A stretch of 64,000 nt of DNA, from positions 374,241 to 438,240 of the forward strand of contig NZ_JAHKPT010000035.1 in the NCBI RefSeq assembly GCF_018860635.1. The letters run 5' to 3'. The translations under genes and the position numbers were made by a program. The notes under the pieces are model-generated. The model worked only from the letters and a program-made list of their open reading frames with translations. It was not told where the DNA came from and did no database searches. This DNA is from Aliiglaciecola lipolytica (GTDB lineage Bacteria > Pseudomonadota > Gammaproteobacteria > Enterobacterales > Alteromonadaceae). Positions 8,625 through 16,935 of this stretch are shown here, piece after piece. Each line of letters begins with the position of its first letter. Positions within the stretch are counted from its first letter, which is position 1.

Positions 8625-9913
8625 GTGAGTTTCTCCAGCGCAGATTGAAAAAAGGTTTGATCACCAAAATTACCTGACTTCAATGCAAGATTGATGATTG
8701 GTGGTGTTATGGAATGCAATATGGGAACACCGGGGCTGACACTCTGGCCAATTTCGAAAGCAGGTATATCTAAACGCTTTACAATGGCCCCTGAGGTTTC
8801 ACCGCCAGCAACAATAATATTTTTAAAACCAGCCTTAATACAGTCTTCAGCCAGTTTAGCTAAGGTTCCTTCTAGTAACACTTGGGATTTTTCAAAGCCT
8901 ATTTCACTTTGTACCTTATCGACCACTTCTTTCGAGGATGTGGTGTAAATTAAGGGGGCTGCAGATTTGTTTTGCAGGGCCCATGCGAGTATCTGCTCAT
9001 AGGTTTGGCTTTGATTTAACAGTTTAAAAGGGTCAATATAAAGTGCTGGGTGTGCTTGTTTGTAATCAGCCACTTGCCGCTGGGTCATGGCAGAACAGCT
9101 ACCACTGAGTATTAGTGTCGGCCCATCCGTCTGTTGCGTTGTGTTTTTTACTGAATTAGCTACCCAGCCATATTGAGCAAATTCATGAGTGAGATTGGTA
9201 GCTAAACCTGAACCGCCAGTGATGAGGGGGAATGCATCTACATTTCGACCAATGCGTTCTAAATGCTCGGTACTTAAGGTATCCAGTACGATATATCGAT
9301 AATTTTTCGCCGCTGCACGTAACGCTGCTTTAAAATAGACCTCATCTCCTTCGATACAGTGATAGGGAATGTTTACCGCTTTACCTCGCCCCTGAGCTTC
9401 AATGAGCCGCACCACCGAGGAGTCTTGCATAGGCGTTAAAGGGTGATCTTTTAAGGGACTCTCATTTAAGGGAGCATCACCAACAAAAAGGTGGCCCATG
9501 TATACCGTTCTGTCATTAACAGGTAGTGCAGGACAAATAATCGTACTTGATAATTTTAATGCATCAAGCAGCGCATCTATTACTGGGCCAATATTACCTT
9601 TAGGTGTTGAGTCAAATGTTGAGCAGTATTTAAAGTAGTACTTGCGACAGCCCAATCCTTGCAGCCAGTATAAGGCGGCGAGCGATGTTTCAACTGCATC
9701 ACTAGCGTCTACAGTACGTGTTTTCAGAGCGACGACTATGGCGTCATAACCCTCTAGCTCAAGTTCAGAATCAAGGGGGAAACGGTTGATCTGTACGGTT
9801 TTTAAACCACTATTAACCAGAAAGCTGGCTAAGTCCGAAGCCCCCGTAAAGTCATCAGCAATACAACCGAGAATGGGTTTCTGCAGGTAATTATTCATAA
9901 CGCATTGTTCCAT
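8615..9913 (-). CDS. otnK: Four-carbon acid sugar kinase (DUF1537, OtnK-like)
   Basis: About 430 residues with the two-domain DUF1537 layout. The N-terminal acid-sugar-binding domain has CIADDFTGASDLASFLV near the start. The C-terminal nucleotide-binding domain has ILSGSCSAMTQRQ near residue 270 and AGGETSGAIVKRLDI with SPGVPIL near 375. The kinase phosphorylates the 4-OH of an erythronate/threonate-like acid. The protein may start at 9898 (MNNYLQKP), which places GGA at better spacing, rather than at 9913. It overlaps otnC. The promoter region upstream holds paired ATGTATACAT-type operators, so GntR control is likely. Confidence 0.85.
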   Translation of the reverse strand: MEQCVMNNYLQKPILGCIADDFTGASDLASFLVNSGLKTVQINRFPLDSELELEGYDAIVVALKTRTVDASDAVETSLAALYWLQGLGCRKYYFKYCSTFDSTPKGNIGPVIDALLDALKLSSTIICPALPVNDRTVYMGHLFVGDAPLNESPLKDHPLTPMQDSSVVRLIEAQGRGKAVNIPYHCIEGDEVYFKAALRAAAKNYRYIVLDTLSTEHLERIGRNVDAFPLITGGSGLATNLTHEFAQYGWVANSVKNTTQQTDGPTLILSGSCSAMTQRQVADYKQAHPALYIDPFKLLNQSQTYEQILAWALQNKSAAPLIYTTSSKEVVDKVQSEIGFEKSQVLLEGTLAKLAEDCIKAGFKNIIVAGGETSGAIVKRLDIPAFEIGQSVSPGVPILHSITPPIINLALKSGNFGDQTFFQSALEKLTCR

Positions 9914-9970
9914 CTAAATGACGATTACCAAAAAAATATATTGACATCGTAACGTCAGTAAATTTAAATT

Positions 9971-9982
9971 AATGTATACATT
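9971..9982. promoter_or_regulatory. GntR-type operator, perfect palindrome AATGTATACATT
   Basis: A perfect 12-base palindrome 58 bases upstream of the kinase start. The same core occurs at 28101-28120 and 30284-30320. TGT-AT-ACA fits the T-GT-Nx-AC-A pattern of FadR-subgroup GntR regulators, and one such regulator is encoded at 29271-29963. The assignment is by co-occurrence and has not been shown experimentally. Confidence 0.65.
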
Positions 9983-9990
9983 GGAGTTAG

Positions 9991-10006
9991 ATTAACTTAT
10001 ACATTG
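9991..10006. promoter_or_regulatory. Second, degenerate GntR-type operator
   Basis: ATTAACTTATACATTG matches the ATTAATGTATACATTG pattern at 14 of 16 positions. Its centre is 23 bases from the perfect site at 9971, close to two helical turns and similar to the paired sites before the TonB receptor gene. Confidence 0.5.
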
Positions 10007-10262
10007 TTTCTTTTGCAATACTTATCTCTACTAAAATTGCACTTAAATCAGGTTAGAAACGCATATGGTTACCCATACTAGCGATCTATAGGTATAGCTA
10101 TTTGGCAAGGTAGTGGAGATTAAATTGAGCAGTGAAAGCGACAGAAAAACTTGAAAACACATTGTCAAATGATGATGAACTTCTAATTGTGTAGTTGTGA
10201 TGATTAAAGCGTGTCGATTAGAAAACACTTACATTTAGTAACTTAGGATGATTGGGGCTAAC

Positions 10263-11369
10263 ATGAGCGGTAAAAAACAATTTACAATAACAGTATTTCC
10301 AGGTGACGGTATTGGCCATGAGGTCACGCCTCCGTGTCTCGATTTACTGAACAAAGTAGCGGAAAAAGTGGGAGGATTTTCTTTAAATTTCATCTCTTTC
10401 GAAGCTGGAGCCGCATACTATAAAAAAACGGGTGTATCTCTTCCCGAAGAAGCTCTTGAACATGCTAAACAATCGGATGCGACATTATTAGCTTGTATGG
10501 GGATGCCAAGTATTCGCTATCCAGATGGTAGGGAAATTGCCCCGCAGTTAGAGTTACGCGAAAAGCTTGATCTCTTCGCAGGTGTTCGGCCCGTTAAAAC
10601 GTTACCTGGCTTACCTTTACCTCTGCAAGACGCGCGAGCTAAAAATCTAGATTTTGTATTAATCCGCGAAAGTACCGAAGGGCTTTTTGCGAGTCGGACA
10701 AACTTTATCATTAAAGGTGAAGGAGCCGATGAAGCTGCTTTTGATACACAAAAAATAAGCCGTAAAGGGTGCGAGCGCTTGTTCGATTTTGCGTTTAATT
10801 TTGCAAAAGAGAGAAAACGTAAAGGCTATACAGGGAATGTGACCTGTGTGGATAAAGCAAATGTGTTAGGTTCGTTTTATTTTATGCGGCAAATTTTCGA
10901 TGAAATGGCCAGTAAGCATTCTGATATAGAAGCAGACCATGTATATGTCGATGCAGCAGCGCTGCAGATGGTTAGCAAACCATGGATTTTCGATGTCATG
11001 GTAACTGAAAATATGTTTGGTGACATTCTATCTGATCTCGGTGCTGGGCTGATGGGCGGTATGGGCATGGCCCCGTCTGCTGATATTGGTGAAAACAATG
11101 CTGTTTTTCAACCATGTCATGGCAGTGCCCCAGACATTATTGGCCAGGGTAAAGCGAACCCTACTGCAATGTTTTTGTCCGGCGCGTTAATGCTGGATTG
11201 GTTGGGGACTCAATATGATAACGCGGCAGCAATTCAGGCTGGTCTCTTAATAAATACAGCCGTTGAAAATGCCTACGCAAGTTCGAATATTTTGCCTTAT
11301 GAACTAGGTGGTGCCTGTGGAACTGATACGATCACGCGCAGTATTATGGATGAGTTAGATAAGCTATAA
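10263..11369 (+). CDS. Isocitrate/isopropylmalate dehydrogenase family enzyme (tartrate dehydrogenase-like)
   Basis: A beta-decarboxylating-type NAD(P) dehydrogenase of about 368 residues; an alternative start lies at 10248. Diagnostic parts: FPGDGIGHEV at the N-terminus, the substrate-binding arginines in LREKLDLFAGVRP, IRESTEGLFASR, DKANVL, the metal aspartates in NMFGDILSDLGAGLMGG, and the adenine loop HGSAPDIIGQGKANP. The family oxidises a 2-hydroxy acid next to a carboxylated carbon. Placed opposite a DUF1537 kinase and OtnC, it could do the 3-oxidation carried out elsewhere by PdxA2 or LtnD (inference). True leucine biosynthesis is unlikely, since no leu genes are adjacent. Confidence 0.8.
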   Translation: MSGKKQFTITVFPGDGIGHEVTPPCLDLLNKVAEKVGGFSLNFISFEAGAAYYKKTGVSLPEEALEHAKQSDATLLACMGMPSIRYPDGREIAPQLELREKLDLFAGVRPVKTLPGLPLPLQDARAKNLDFVLIRESTEGLFASRTNFIIKGEGADEAAFDTQKISRKGCERLFDFAFNFAKERKRKGYTGNVTCVDKANVLGSFYFMRQIFDEMASKHSDIEADHVYVDAAALQMVSKPWIFDVMVTENMFGDILSDLGAGLMGGMGMAPSADIGENNAVFQPCHGSAPDIIGQGKANPTAMFLSGALMLDWLGTQYDNAAAIQAGLLINTAVENAYASSNILPYELGGACGTDTITRSIMDELDKL

Positions 11370-11462
11370 ACCGCAGCTAAGACTAATGATTGATTGTTCA
11401 CAAACATCACTAGCCATTGACATCGCAAAGTATTCACTTAGGGAACGACACGGGGAATTAAT

Positions 11463-12470
11463 ATGTTAAGAACCTTACTCATATCTTTATTTTCTTTTTT
11501 ATTTGTTAGCGCAGGGGCAGATGCAAAACAGCGCTATCCAAAACGACCGATTACAACGACTGTCGTTTGGTCTGCTGGTGGCGGCACTGACGCGGCAAAT
11601 CGAGTGATTATGGCTGAAATGTCGAAAGAACTCGGTGTGCGGATCAATGTGACGAATATGACGGGTGGCATCTCAGGTTCAATAGGCATGAGTTCTACTT
11701 TAAGGAAACGCCCTGATGGATATAATTTGGTTGGCCTAGCAAGCTCAAATGTATCTGCAGCGGTTAATGGTGGATGGGGAGAGAAATTCGAGGTGTGGTA
11801 TCCCTTTATAGTGGGTAGTTCTCCAGATGTTATATCCGTTAAAATGGATTCTCCTTACCATTCACTTGCCGAGTTGATCGCAGCGGCTAAATCCGCTCCC
11901 GGCAGTTTCAGTGCAGGCGCCGGTGGCTTGGGTAGTAATCATCATCTACATTTACTGGAACTCAGTAAAATTGCAGACATAGATATCAGTTTTATCCCTT
12001 ATCCGGGTTCAGCTCCATCGCAAACTGCGGTGATAACCGGCGAGGTTGATTTCGTCATAACCTCCATGGCAGAACAATCCCAATTAATACGAGGCAACAA
12101 ATTAAGACCCCTAGCTATGCTGCATCCAGAAGCCTTTGAGATGCATGATGGCAAGAAAATTCCTAGTGCCTTTGTGGATTTTCCTGAGTTGTCTAAACAT
12201 CTACCTATTAGTCAAGCCATTGGTTTTGCAGTGAATAATCAGGCTTCAGCAGAGGTTAAAAGTCAACTCGCTTCAGCCTTTAAAAAGGCGATGGCTTCAC
12301 CTGTACTCAAAGACTGGGCACGGCAGAACTACTATGAGTTAAGCGGTGTGTATGGTGAGGCTGCACAGCAAGAGTTTGCTCGCTTAGAGTCGCTTTTTGC
12401 TTGGTCATTAGAAGCCCTAAATGCCAGCAAGGTGTCACCCGAAACACTCAATATTCCGCGACCTAATTGA
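11463..12470 (+). CDS. tctC: Tripartite tricarboxylate transporter substrate-binding protein (TctC/Bug)
   Basis: A 335-residue periplasmic receptor with signal peptide MLRTLLISLFSFLFVSAGAD (cleavage after DAKA-like ADA). The mature protein shows the Bug-family pattern: YPKRPITTTVVWSAGGGTDA, then a GS.G...L..RPDGY segment, and FIPYPGSAPSQTAVITGEVD. It captures a carboxylate for the TctAB permease encoded immediately downstream. Substrates of Bug receptors range widely over organic acids. The acid-sugar kinase context suggests an aldonate or tetronate, which is inference. It ends one base before tctB. Confidence 0.88.
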   Translation: MLRTLLISLFSFLFVSAGADAKQRYPKRPITTTVVWSAGGGTDAANRVIMAEMSKELGVRINVTNMTGGISGSIGMSSTLRKRPDGYNLVGLASSNVSAAVNGGWGEKFEVWYPFIVGSSPDVISVKMDSPYHSLAELIAAAKSAPGSFSAGAGGLGSNHHLHLLELSKIADIDISFIPYPGSAPSQTAVITGEVDFVITSMAEQSQLIRGNKLRPLAMLHPEAFEMHDGKKIPSAFVDFPELSKHLPISQAIGFAVNNQASAEVKSQLASAFKKAMASPVLKDWARQNYYELSGVYGEAAQQEFARLESLFAWSLEALNASKVSPETLNIPRPN

Positions 12471-12471
12471 T

Positions 12472-13275
12472 ATGAAGCAGGAAATTCAGATTAGCACGGA
12501 AATGGACGAGAAGAGTCGTACATTAGCTCGTGCAAATTTTAAAGTAGGGTTAGTGGTTTTTATCATTTGTGTTGTATTTTTTGTGCATACTTTATCCTTT
12601 CCGATGACAGGCTCGTACGGTGGTGTAGAAAATCAGTGGTATGTGTCTCCCGCCTTATTTCCACTATCGGTGCTGAGTATATTGATCCTATTGAGCGGGA
12701 TAATGATCATCAAGGTGTGGAAGGAGTGTGATTATTTCAGTTCACTAACCGTGCAAAGTGTCAATGCAGCTAGCATGGATAGTAAAACTCAAGATAAATG
12801 GTACGTCATCACGCTTTTGTGTGTGTATATTTACGTCTACATTCCCTCGGCGGATTTTTACTTAGTAACCTGTCTGTTCCTGTTATCGCTCATGCTGAGG
12901 TTTTACCTGAAGCTTACTGGATTGTGGCGTGGTGTATTATATGTGCACATCCCGCTAGCTATCGTCCTGCTTAGTGTTCGCAGTATACATAGCGATGTTT
13001 TTAGTTGGTTTTTAGTTAGTAGTATTGTTGATGAGCAGCATATTTTGATTAACGACTTATGTTGTGCTGCGGCCTTAGGTTTGCAGCTATTCGCCAGTGT
13101 GATTCGTTTAAAGCCTGAGCCAGCTAAGGTGCTGAGAGTGTGGATATACAGCTTATTGATTCCCCTGATACTAATCTGTGTTTTTAGTTTTTTACTCTAT
13201 GTACCAATGCCTGTTGAATATGGCAGTGTTTCGAGTTTTCTGAATTATCTCGTTTACGATGTTCTAGGGATTTGA
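12472..13275 (+). CDS. tctB: Tripartite tricarboxylate transporter small membrane protein (TctB), unusually long
   Basis: The start is taken at the ATG one base after the tctC stop; a longer frame from 12421 would lie inside tctC. The protein is about 267 residues. TctB proteins are usually about 140-180 residues with four membrane helices. Here the expected helices (FKVGLVVFIICVVFFV, ALFPLSVLSILILLSGI, WYVITLLCVYIYVYI, FYLVTCLFLLSLML) are followed by a further C-terminal hydrophobic part with additional segments near residues 175-250. It meets tctA end to start. Family assignment rests mainly on position between tctC and tctA and on topology. Confidence 0.75.
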   Translation: MKQEIQISTEMDEKSRTLARANFKVGLVVFIICVVFFVHTLSFPMTGSYGGVENQWYVSPALFPLSVLSILILLSGIMIIKVWKECDYFSSLTVQSVNAASMDSKTQDKWYVITLLCVYIYVYIPSADFYLVTCLFLLSLMLRFYLKLTGLWRGVLYVHIPLAIVLLSVRSIHSDVFSWFLVSSIVDEQHILINDLCCAAALGLQLFASVIRLKPEPAKVLRVWIYSLLIPLILICVFSFLLYVPMPVEYGSVSSFLNYLVYDVLGI

Positions 13276-13280
13276 CAGCT

Positions 13281-14813
13281 ATGATTGACCAGTTTTTACA
13301 GTTCTTTAGTATTCTTTTTAACTTAGTCTCACAGCCCAGTAATTTACTCATACTTTTTGCTTCTAGTTTTATCGGGATTTTGTTTGGTGCGATGCCTGGA
13401 TTAACGGCCACCTTAGGTATCGCATTGCTGACAACGCTGACCTATAGTCTCAACACAGATACCGCTCTTATTTCGTTGTTGGGCATGTACGTGGGAGCGG
13501 TTTACGGAGGGTCTTACCCAGCTATTCTATTAAATATTCCAGGCACCCCCGCTGCTGCTGCTACAGCGCTAGACGGATACCCTATGGCTAAACGCGGCGA
13601 AGGGGCAAAAGCATTAGGTTTAACCACTACCGCATCGCTGATTGGTACACTTATTGGGCTGGTCTTCTTAGTGGTTTTATCTCCCGCTATTGCTACTGTC
13701 GCCCTGCAGTTCACATCTTGGGAATTTTTCTTATTGGCTTTGTTCGGTATTATTATTAGTGGCTCTATTACTAGTCAAGATCTTGTTATAAAAGGCTGGA
13801 TAACAGGTTTCTTGGGGTTGTTATTATCCACCATAGGGCGTGATTCACTGCAGTACTTTCCGCGCTATACCTTCGAGCAAAGTCAGCTCGACAGTGGACT
13901 TGAAATAGTACCTGTATTGATTGGCGTATTTGGTATACCTCAAGTTATCCGTGTCTTGAGTGATAGAGATACATTGGGTAAGCCCTCGAAATTATCCAGA
14001 GTGTTACCCGAGCTTGCTGCCATCAAGCGTAATATTAAGCATATATTTCGCTCAGCTGGTGTCGGTGTTGGTATTGGTTCAGTGCCTGGCATTGGAGAAG
14101 ATATTGCAGGGTGGGTGAGTTATAGTGCGGCTAAAAAAACATCAACTCCTGAAGAGCAAAAGAAATTTGGCCATGGGTCCGAAGCAGCCATCGTTTCATC
14201 TGAGACCGCTAATAACGCCTGTGTAGGTGGGGCATTGATCCCTCTGCTAACCTTGGGCATACCTGGTAGCCCGCCAGCAGCCATGTTATTGGGGGCTTTA
14301 CTATTGCATGGCATTACCCCAGGGCCAACCATTGAGATTGATCATCCCAATTTTCTATTAGAGGTAACGGCCATCCTTGTACTGGCGTCTTTGGCGATGT
14401 GGGCCAATGGTATGTTACTAGCAAAACAAGTACTAAAGCTATTGCAGGTGCCCCCCCCCTTATTTATTCCTGTGGTAGGTGCGCTTTGTGTGCTGGGCGC
14501 CTATTCCTTAGGTATTAATATTTTTAATCTTTACATAATGCTGCCGGTGGGTATTTGTGCCTACTTTTTAAGTGAAATGAAGTTTCCCTTAGCTCCTCTA
14601 GTGATCGGGTTGGTGCTGGGTAGCATGGCAGATGAGAGCCTTAGGCGCGCTTTGATGTTATCTGAGGGATCCTTTTGGCCTTTATTTGAGCGACCCGTTG
14701 CCGTAATTTTACTGCTTATCATTGTGTCTTTTTGCATAATTCAGATCCCTTTGATTCGACGTGGTGGCAATGCATTTATGAACCGCTTTTTTAGACGTAC
14801 CGCTCGTCAGTAG
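13281..14813 (+). CDS. tctA: Tripartite tricarboxylate transporter large permease (TctA)
   Basis: A 510-residue polytopic membrane protein with the conserved TctA signatures GAMPGLTATLGIALLTTLTY near residue 35 and GSYPAILLNIPGTPAAAATA, then LDGYPMAKRGEGAKALG, near 85. A second GIPGSPPAAMLLGALLLHGI lies near residue 330, as expected from the internal repeat. ATG at 13281 is preferred over TTG at 13272, since TCTAGGGA precedes it at suitable spacing. It completes the TctCBA secondary transporter, driven by proton or sodium gradient. Confidence 0.93.
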   Translation: MIDQFLQFFSILFNLVSQPSNLLILFASSFIGILFGAMPGLTATLGIALLTTLTYSLNTDTALISLLGMYVGAVYGGSYPAILLNIPGTPAAAATALDGYPMAKRGEGAKALGLTTTASLIGTLIGLVFLVVLSPAIATVALQFTSWEFFLLALFGIIISGSITSQDLVIKGWITGFLGLLLSTIGRDSLQYFPRYTFEQSQLDSGLEIVPVLIGVFGIPQVIRVLSDRDTLGKPSKLSRVLPELAAIKRNIKHIFRSAGVGVGIGSVPGIGEDIAGWVSYSAAKKTSTPEEQKKFGHGSEAAIVSSETANNACVGGALIPLLTLGIPGSPPAAMLLGALLLHGITPGPTIEIDHPNFLLEVTAILVLASLAMWANGMLLAKQVLKLLQVPPPLFIPVVGALCVLGAYSLGINIFNLYIMLPVGICAYFLSEMKFPLAPLVIGLVLGSMADESLRRALMLSEGSFWPLFERPVAVILLLIIVSFCIIQIPLIRRGGNAFMNRFFRRTARQ

Positions 14814-14843
14814 GCGACATACAAACTCAAGGTGTTGTAAAAG

Positions 14844-15902
14844 ATGAATAACGTATTGCGAGTAGCCTGTTCAGGCACAGGGTATTTTAGTCAATTTCAT
14901 TATGAAGCATGGAATCGGCTGGATAAGGTCAAACTTGTGGGGCTATGTAACCGAGACCTAGAGAAAGCCAAGCATTTCGCTCAGACTTACAAAATTGAGC
15001 ATTATTATCAGAACTTAGAAGTGATGCTGCGCGAACTGAAACCAGATTTTTTGGATATTATTACCCCCCCCGTAACCCATCTTGAGGCTGTGACTGTAGC
15101 TGCCAAGTTGGGGATAGATGTATGTTGTCAAAAGCCATTTGGTGAAAACTTCGAGCAGGCTAAGCAAATGGTGACAATAGCAAAAGACGCGGGGATTAAA
15201 CTAGTTATTCACGAGAATTTTCGTTTTATGCCTTGGATCCGTAAAGCCAAAGAGGTGATTGATAGTGGAGTTTTAGGACAGATATTAAATGTGCAATTTA
15301 ATCTTCGACCGGGCGATGGTCAGGGGAAAGATGCCTACTTAGCACGACAGGCTTATTTTCAAGAAATGCCTAAGTTTTTGATCCACGAAACGGGTATACA
15401 CATAGTGGACGTTTTCCGCTATTTTTTTGGTGAACCTCACTCTGTTTATGCCCAACTTCGTCGTTGTAATCCTGTGATAAAAGGGGAAGACGCGGGTATA
15501 GTTATTTTTCAATTCGCCCACAACTTGCAAGCTGTCTTAGATGGTAATCGGTTATTAGATCATAGCAGTTCTAATACTCGTCGTACAATGGGAGAGTGCC
15601 AAGTCGAAGGAACACAGGGGACCTTAAACATTGATGGGGAAGGGCGAATATGGCTGCGAAAAATAAACGAGAAAATAAGTAACGAATTACCTTACATGTG
15701 GCAAGACGCAAATTTTGGTGGGGACTGTGTTTACCAAACGATAAAGCATATTGTGCAGCACTACCTCCAAGACACGCCATTGGAAAATCAAGGATTCGAA
15801 TACTTACACAATATTTTAGTTGAACAGGCTATTTATCAGTCTCATGAGCAGCGTAGCTGCATTGATTTGCCGCTGCAGGCGAGTATTGAGGTAACACCAT
15901 GA
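14844..15902 (+). CDS. Gfo/Idh/MocA family oxidoreductase
   Basis: A 352-residue NAD(P)-dependent dehydrogenase. The N-terminal Rossmann fold begins VACSGTGYFSQFHYEAW, and the catalytic-lysine motif is CQKPFGEN, where EKP is usual and Glu is replaced by Gln. A conserved HETGIHIVDVFRYFFG segment lies in the C-terminal domain. The family oxidises sugars or cyclitols, often to lactones. The following SMP-30 lactonase gene overlaps by 4 bases (ATGA), so a sugar-to-lactone-to-acid pair is a strong contextual inference. It could feed the kinase pathway or supply the missing first step of the Weimberg block. Confidence 0.85.
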   Translation: MNNVLRVACSGTGYFSQFHYEAWNRLDKVKLVGLCNRDLEKAKHFAQTYKIEHYYQNLEVMLRELKPDFLDIITPPVTHLEAVTVAAKLGIDVCCQKPFGENFEQAKQMVTIAKDAGIKLVIHENFRFMPWIRKAKEVIDSGVLGQILNVQFNLRPGDGQGKDAYLARQAYFQEMPKFLIHETGIHIVDVFRYFFGEPHSVYAQLRRCNPVIKGEDAGIVIFQFAHNLQAVLDGNRLLDHSSSNTRRTMGECQVEGTQGTLNIDGEGRIWLRKINEKISNELPYMWQDANFGGDCVYQTIKHIVQHYLQDTPLENQGFEYLHNILVEQAIYQSHEQRSCIDLPLQASIEVTP

Positions 15903-16906
15903 GCACTATGTCGATAAATGACGCGCAGTTTATCGGTTCGGGGCTGGTGCGACCTGAATGTGTGCTAGCAACCAAAGCTGGGAATTTATATGTATCTGAT
16001 TTTCGTGGCGGTGTCACCAAAATCTCATCGACTGGACAGGTGCAATTTATTGGGGGAGAAGACGTAGAGGGGCTCGGCAAACTCAAACCCAATGGCATTT
16101 GCATGTTAGCAGATGGTAGTTTTTTGGTGGCTCACCTTGGAGATGATAGCGGTGGCATTTATCGTGTCTATCGTGATAACAAGATAGAACCCTTTTTAAC
16201 CGAAGTTGAGGGGCAAGCCCTGCCCCCTACCAATTTTATTTTACTTGATCATCAAGAACGTCTTTGGATAACTGTTAGCACACGTCAGTCACCGAGAGCA
16301 AAAGGTTATAGGCGTGATGTGGCTGACGGTTTCATCGTGTTGGTGGATGGCTATGGGCCGCGAATTGTGGCTGATAACATTGGTTATACAAATGAGGTCT
16401 GCGTCACGCCAGATGGTAAAACCCTTTATGCAAATGCGACCTTTGCTCGTCAAACGCTCGCCTTTGATATAGATGAAAATAATAATCTTGGTAATCGACG
16501 TATCGTTGCCCAGTACCAAAAGGGAATTTTCCCCGATGGGCTGACGATGGATGAAAGTGGCTTTCTATGGATAACCAGTATTGTCAGCAATAGTATTCTA
16601 AGGGTCGATCCAAAAACGTCTCAAGTGGATCTTATGATGCAAGATGTAGAAGAACGTCATGTCAACTGGGTTGAAGACGCCTTCATTCAGGGGGCAATGA
16701 ACAGTAGCCATCTGAGTACTGCACAAAGTAAGGTTTTTAAGAATATTAGCTCCTTAGCATTTGGTGGTTTGGATCGCCGCACTCTGTATCTTGGGTGTTT
16801 GTTGGGGGAAGCCGTCGCCGTTTTATACGGAGCTGTGACAGGGGTGGCTCCAGCACATTGGAATTTTGACTCAGATACTGAGTACACTATAGCTAAAAAA
16901 GTTTAG
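15899..16906 (+). CDS. Cytosolic SMP-30/gluconolactonase-like lactonase
   Basis: A 335-residue propeller without a signal peptide, unlike the secreted paralogue at 4721. Motifs: RPECVLATKAGNLYVSDFRG, KPNGICMLADGSFLVAHLGD, YTNEVCVTPDGKTLYANATF, FPDGLTMDESGFLWITSI and a C-terminal LAFGGLDRRTLYLGCL. ATGA overlap with the Gfo/Idh gene implies translational coupling. The likely role is hydrolysis of the sugar lactone made by that dehydrogenase. Xylonolactone and tetronolactone are both possible. It converges on the 2-hydroxyacid dehydrogenase gene. Confidence 0.82.
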   Translation: MSTMSINDAQFIGSGLVRPECVLATKAGNLYVSDFRGGVTKISSTGQVQFIGGEDVEGLGKLKPNGICMLADGSFLVAHLGDDSGGIYRVYRDNKIEPFLTEVEGQALPPTNFILLDHQERLWITVSTRQSPRAKGYRRDVADGFIVLVDGYGPRIVADNIGYTNEVCVTPDGKTLYANATFARQTLAFDIDENNNLGNRRIVAQYQKGIFPDGLTMDESGFLWITSIVSNSILRVDPKTSQVDLMMQDVEERHVNWVEDAFIQGAMNSSHLSTAQSKVFKNISSLAFGGLDRRTLYLGCLLGEAVAVLYGAVTGVAPAHWNFDSDTEYTIAKKV

Positions 16907-16935
16907 ATAATTGGTTAACTAAGCTTCAGAATATA

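Larger units (their letters stand above)
9914..10262. other. Divergent intergenic region, otn operon / dehydrogenase
   Basis: This stretch of about 350 bases separates the minus-strand kinase operon from the plus-strand dehydrogenase gene. It is AT-rich. It holds two GntR-type operators (9971-9982, 9991-10006), annotated separately, and presumably promoters in both directions. A 61-codon open frame at 10043-10228 (minus) has no recognisable features and is not called. Confidence 0.6.

Noticed and set aside
10043-10228. 61-codon minus-strand frame in the otn promoter region
   Set aside because: No ribosome site, no domain, low-complexity translation; more likely non-coding regulatory DNA.
12984-12998. 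GTATACAT inside tctB as an operator
   Set aside because: It lies in coding sequence and lacks the extended palindrome.
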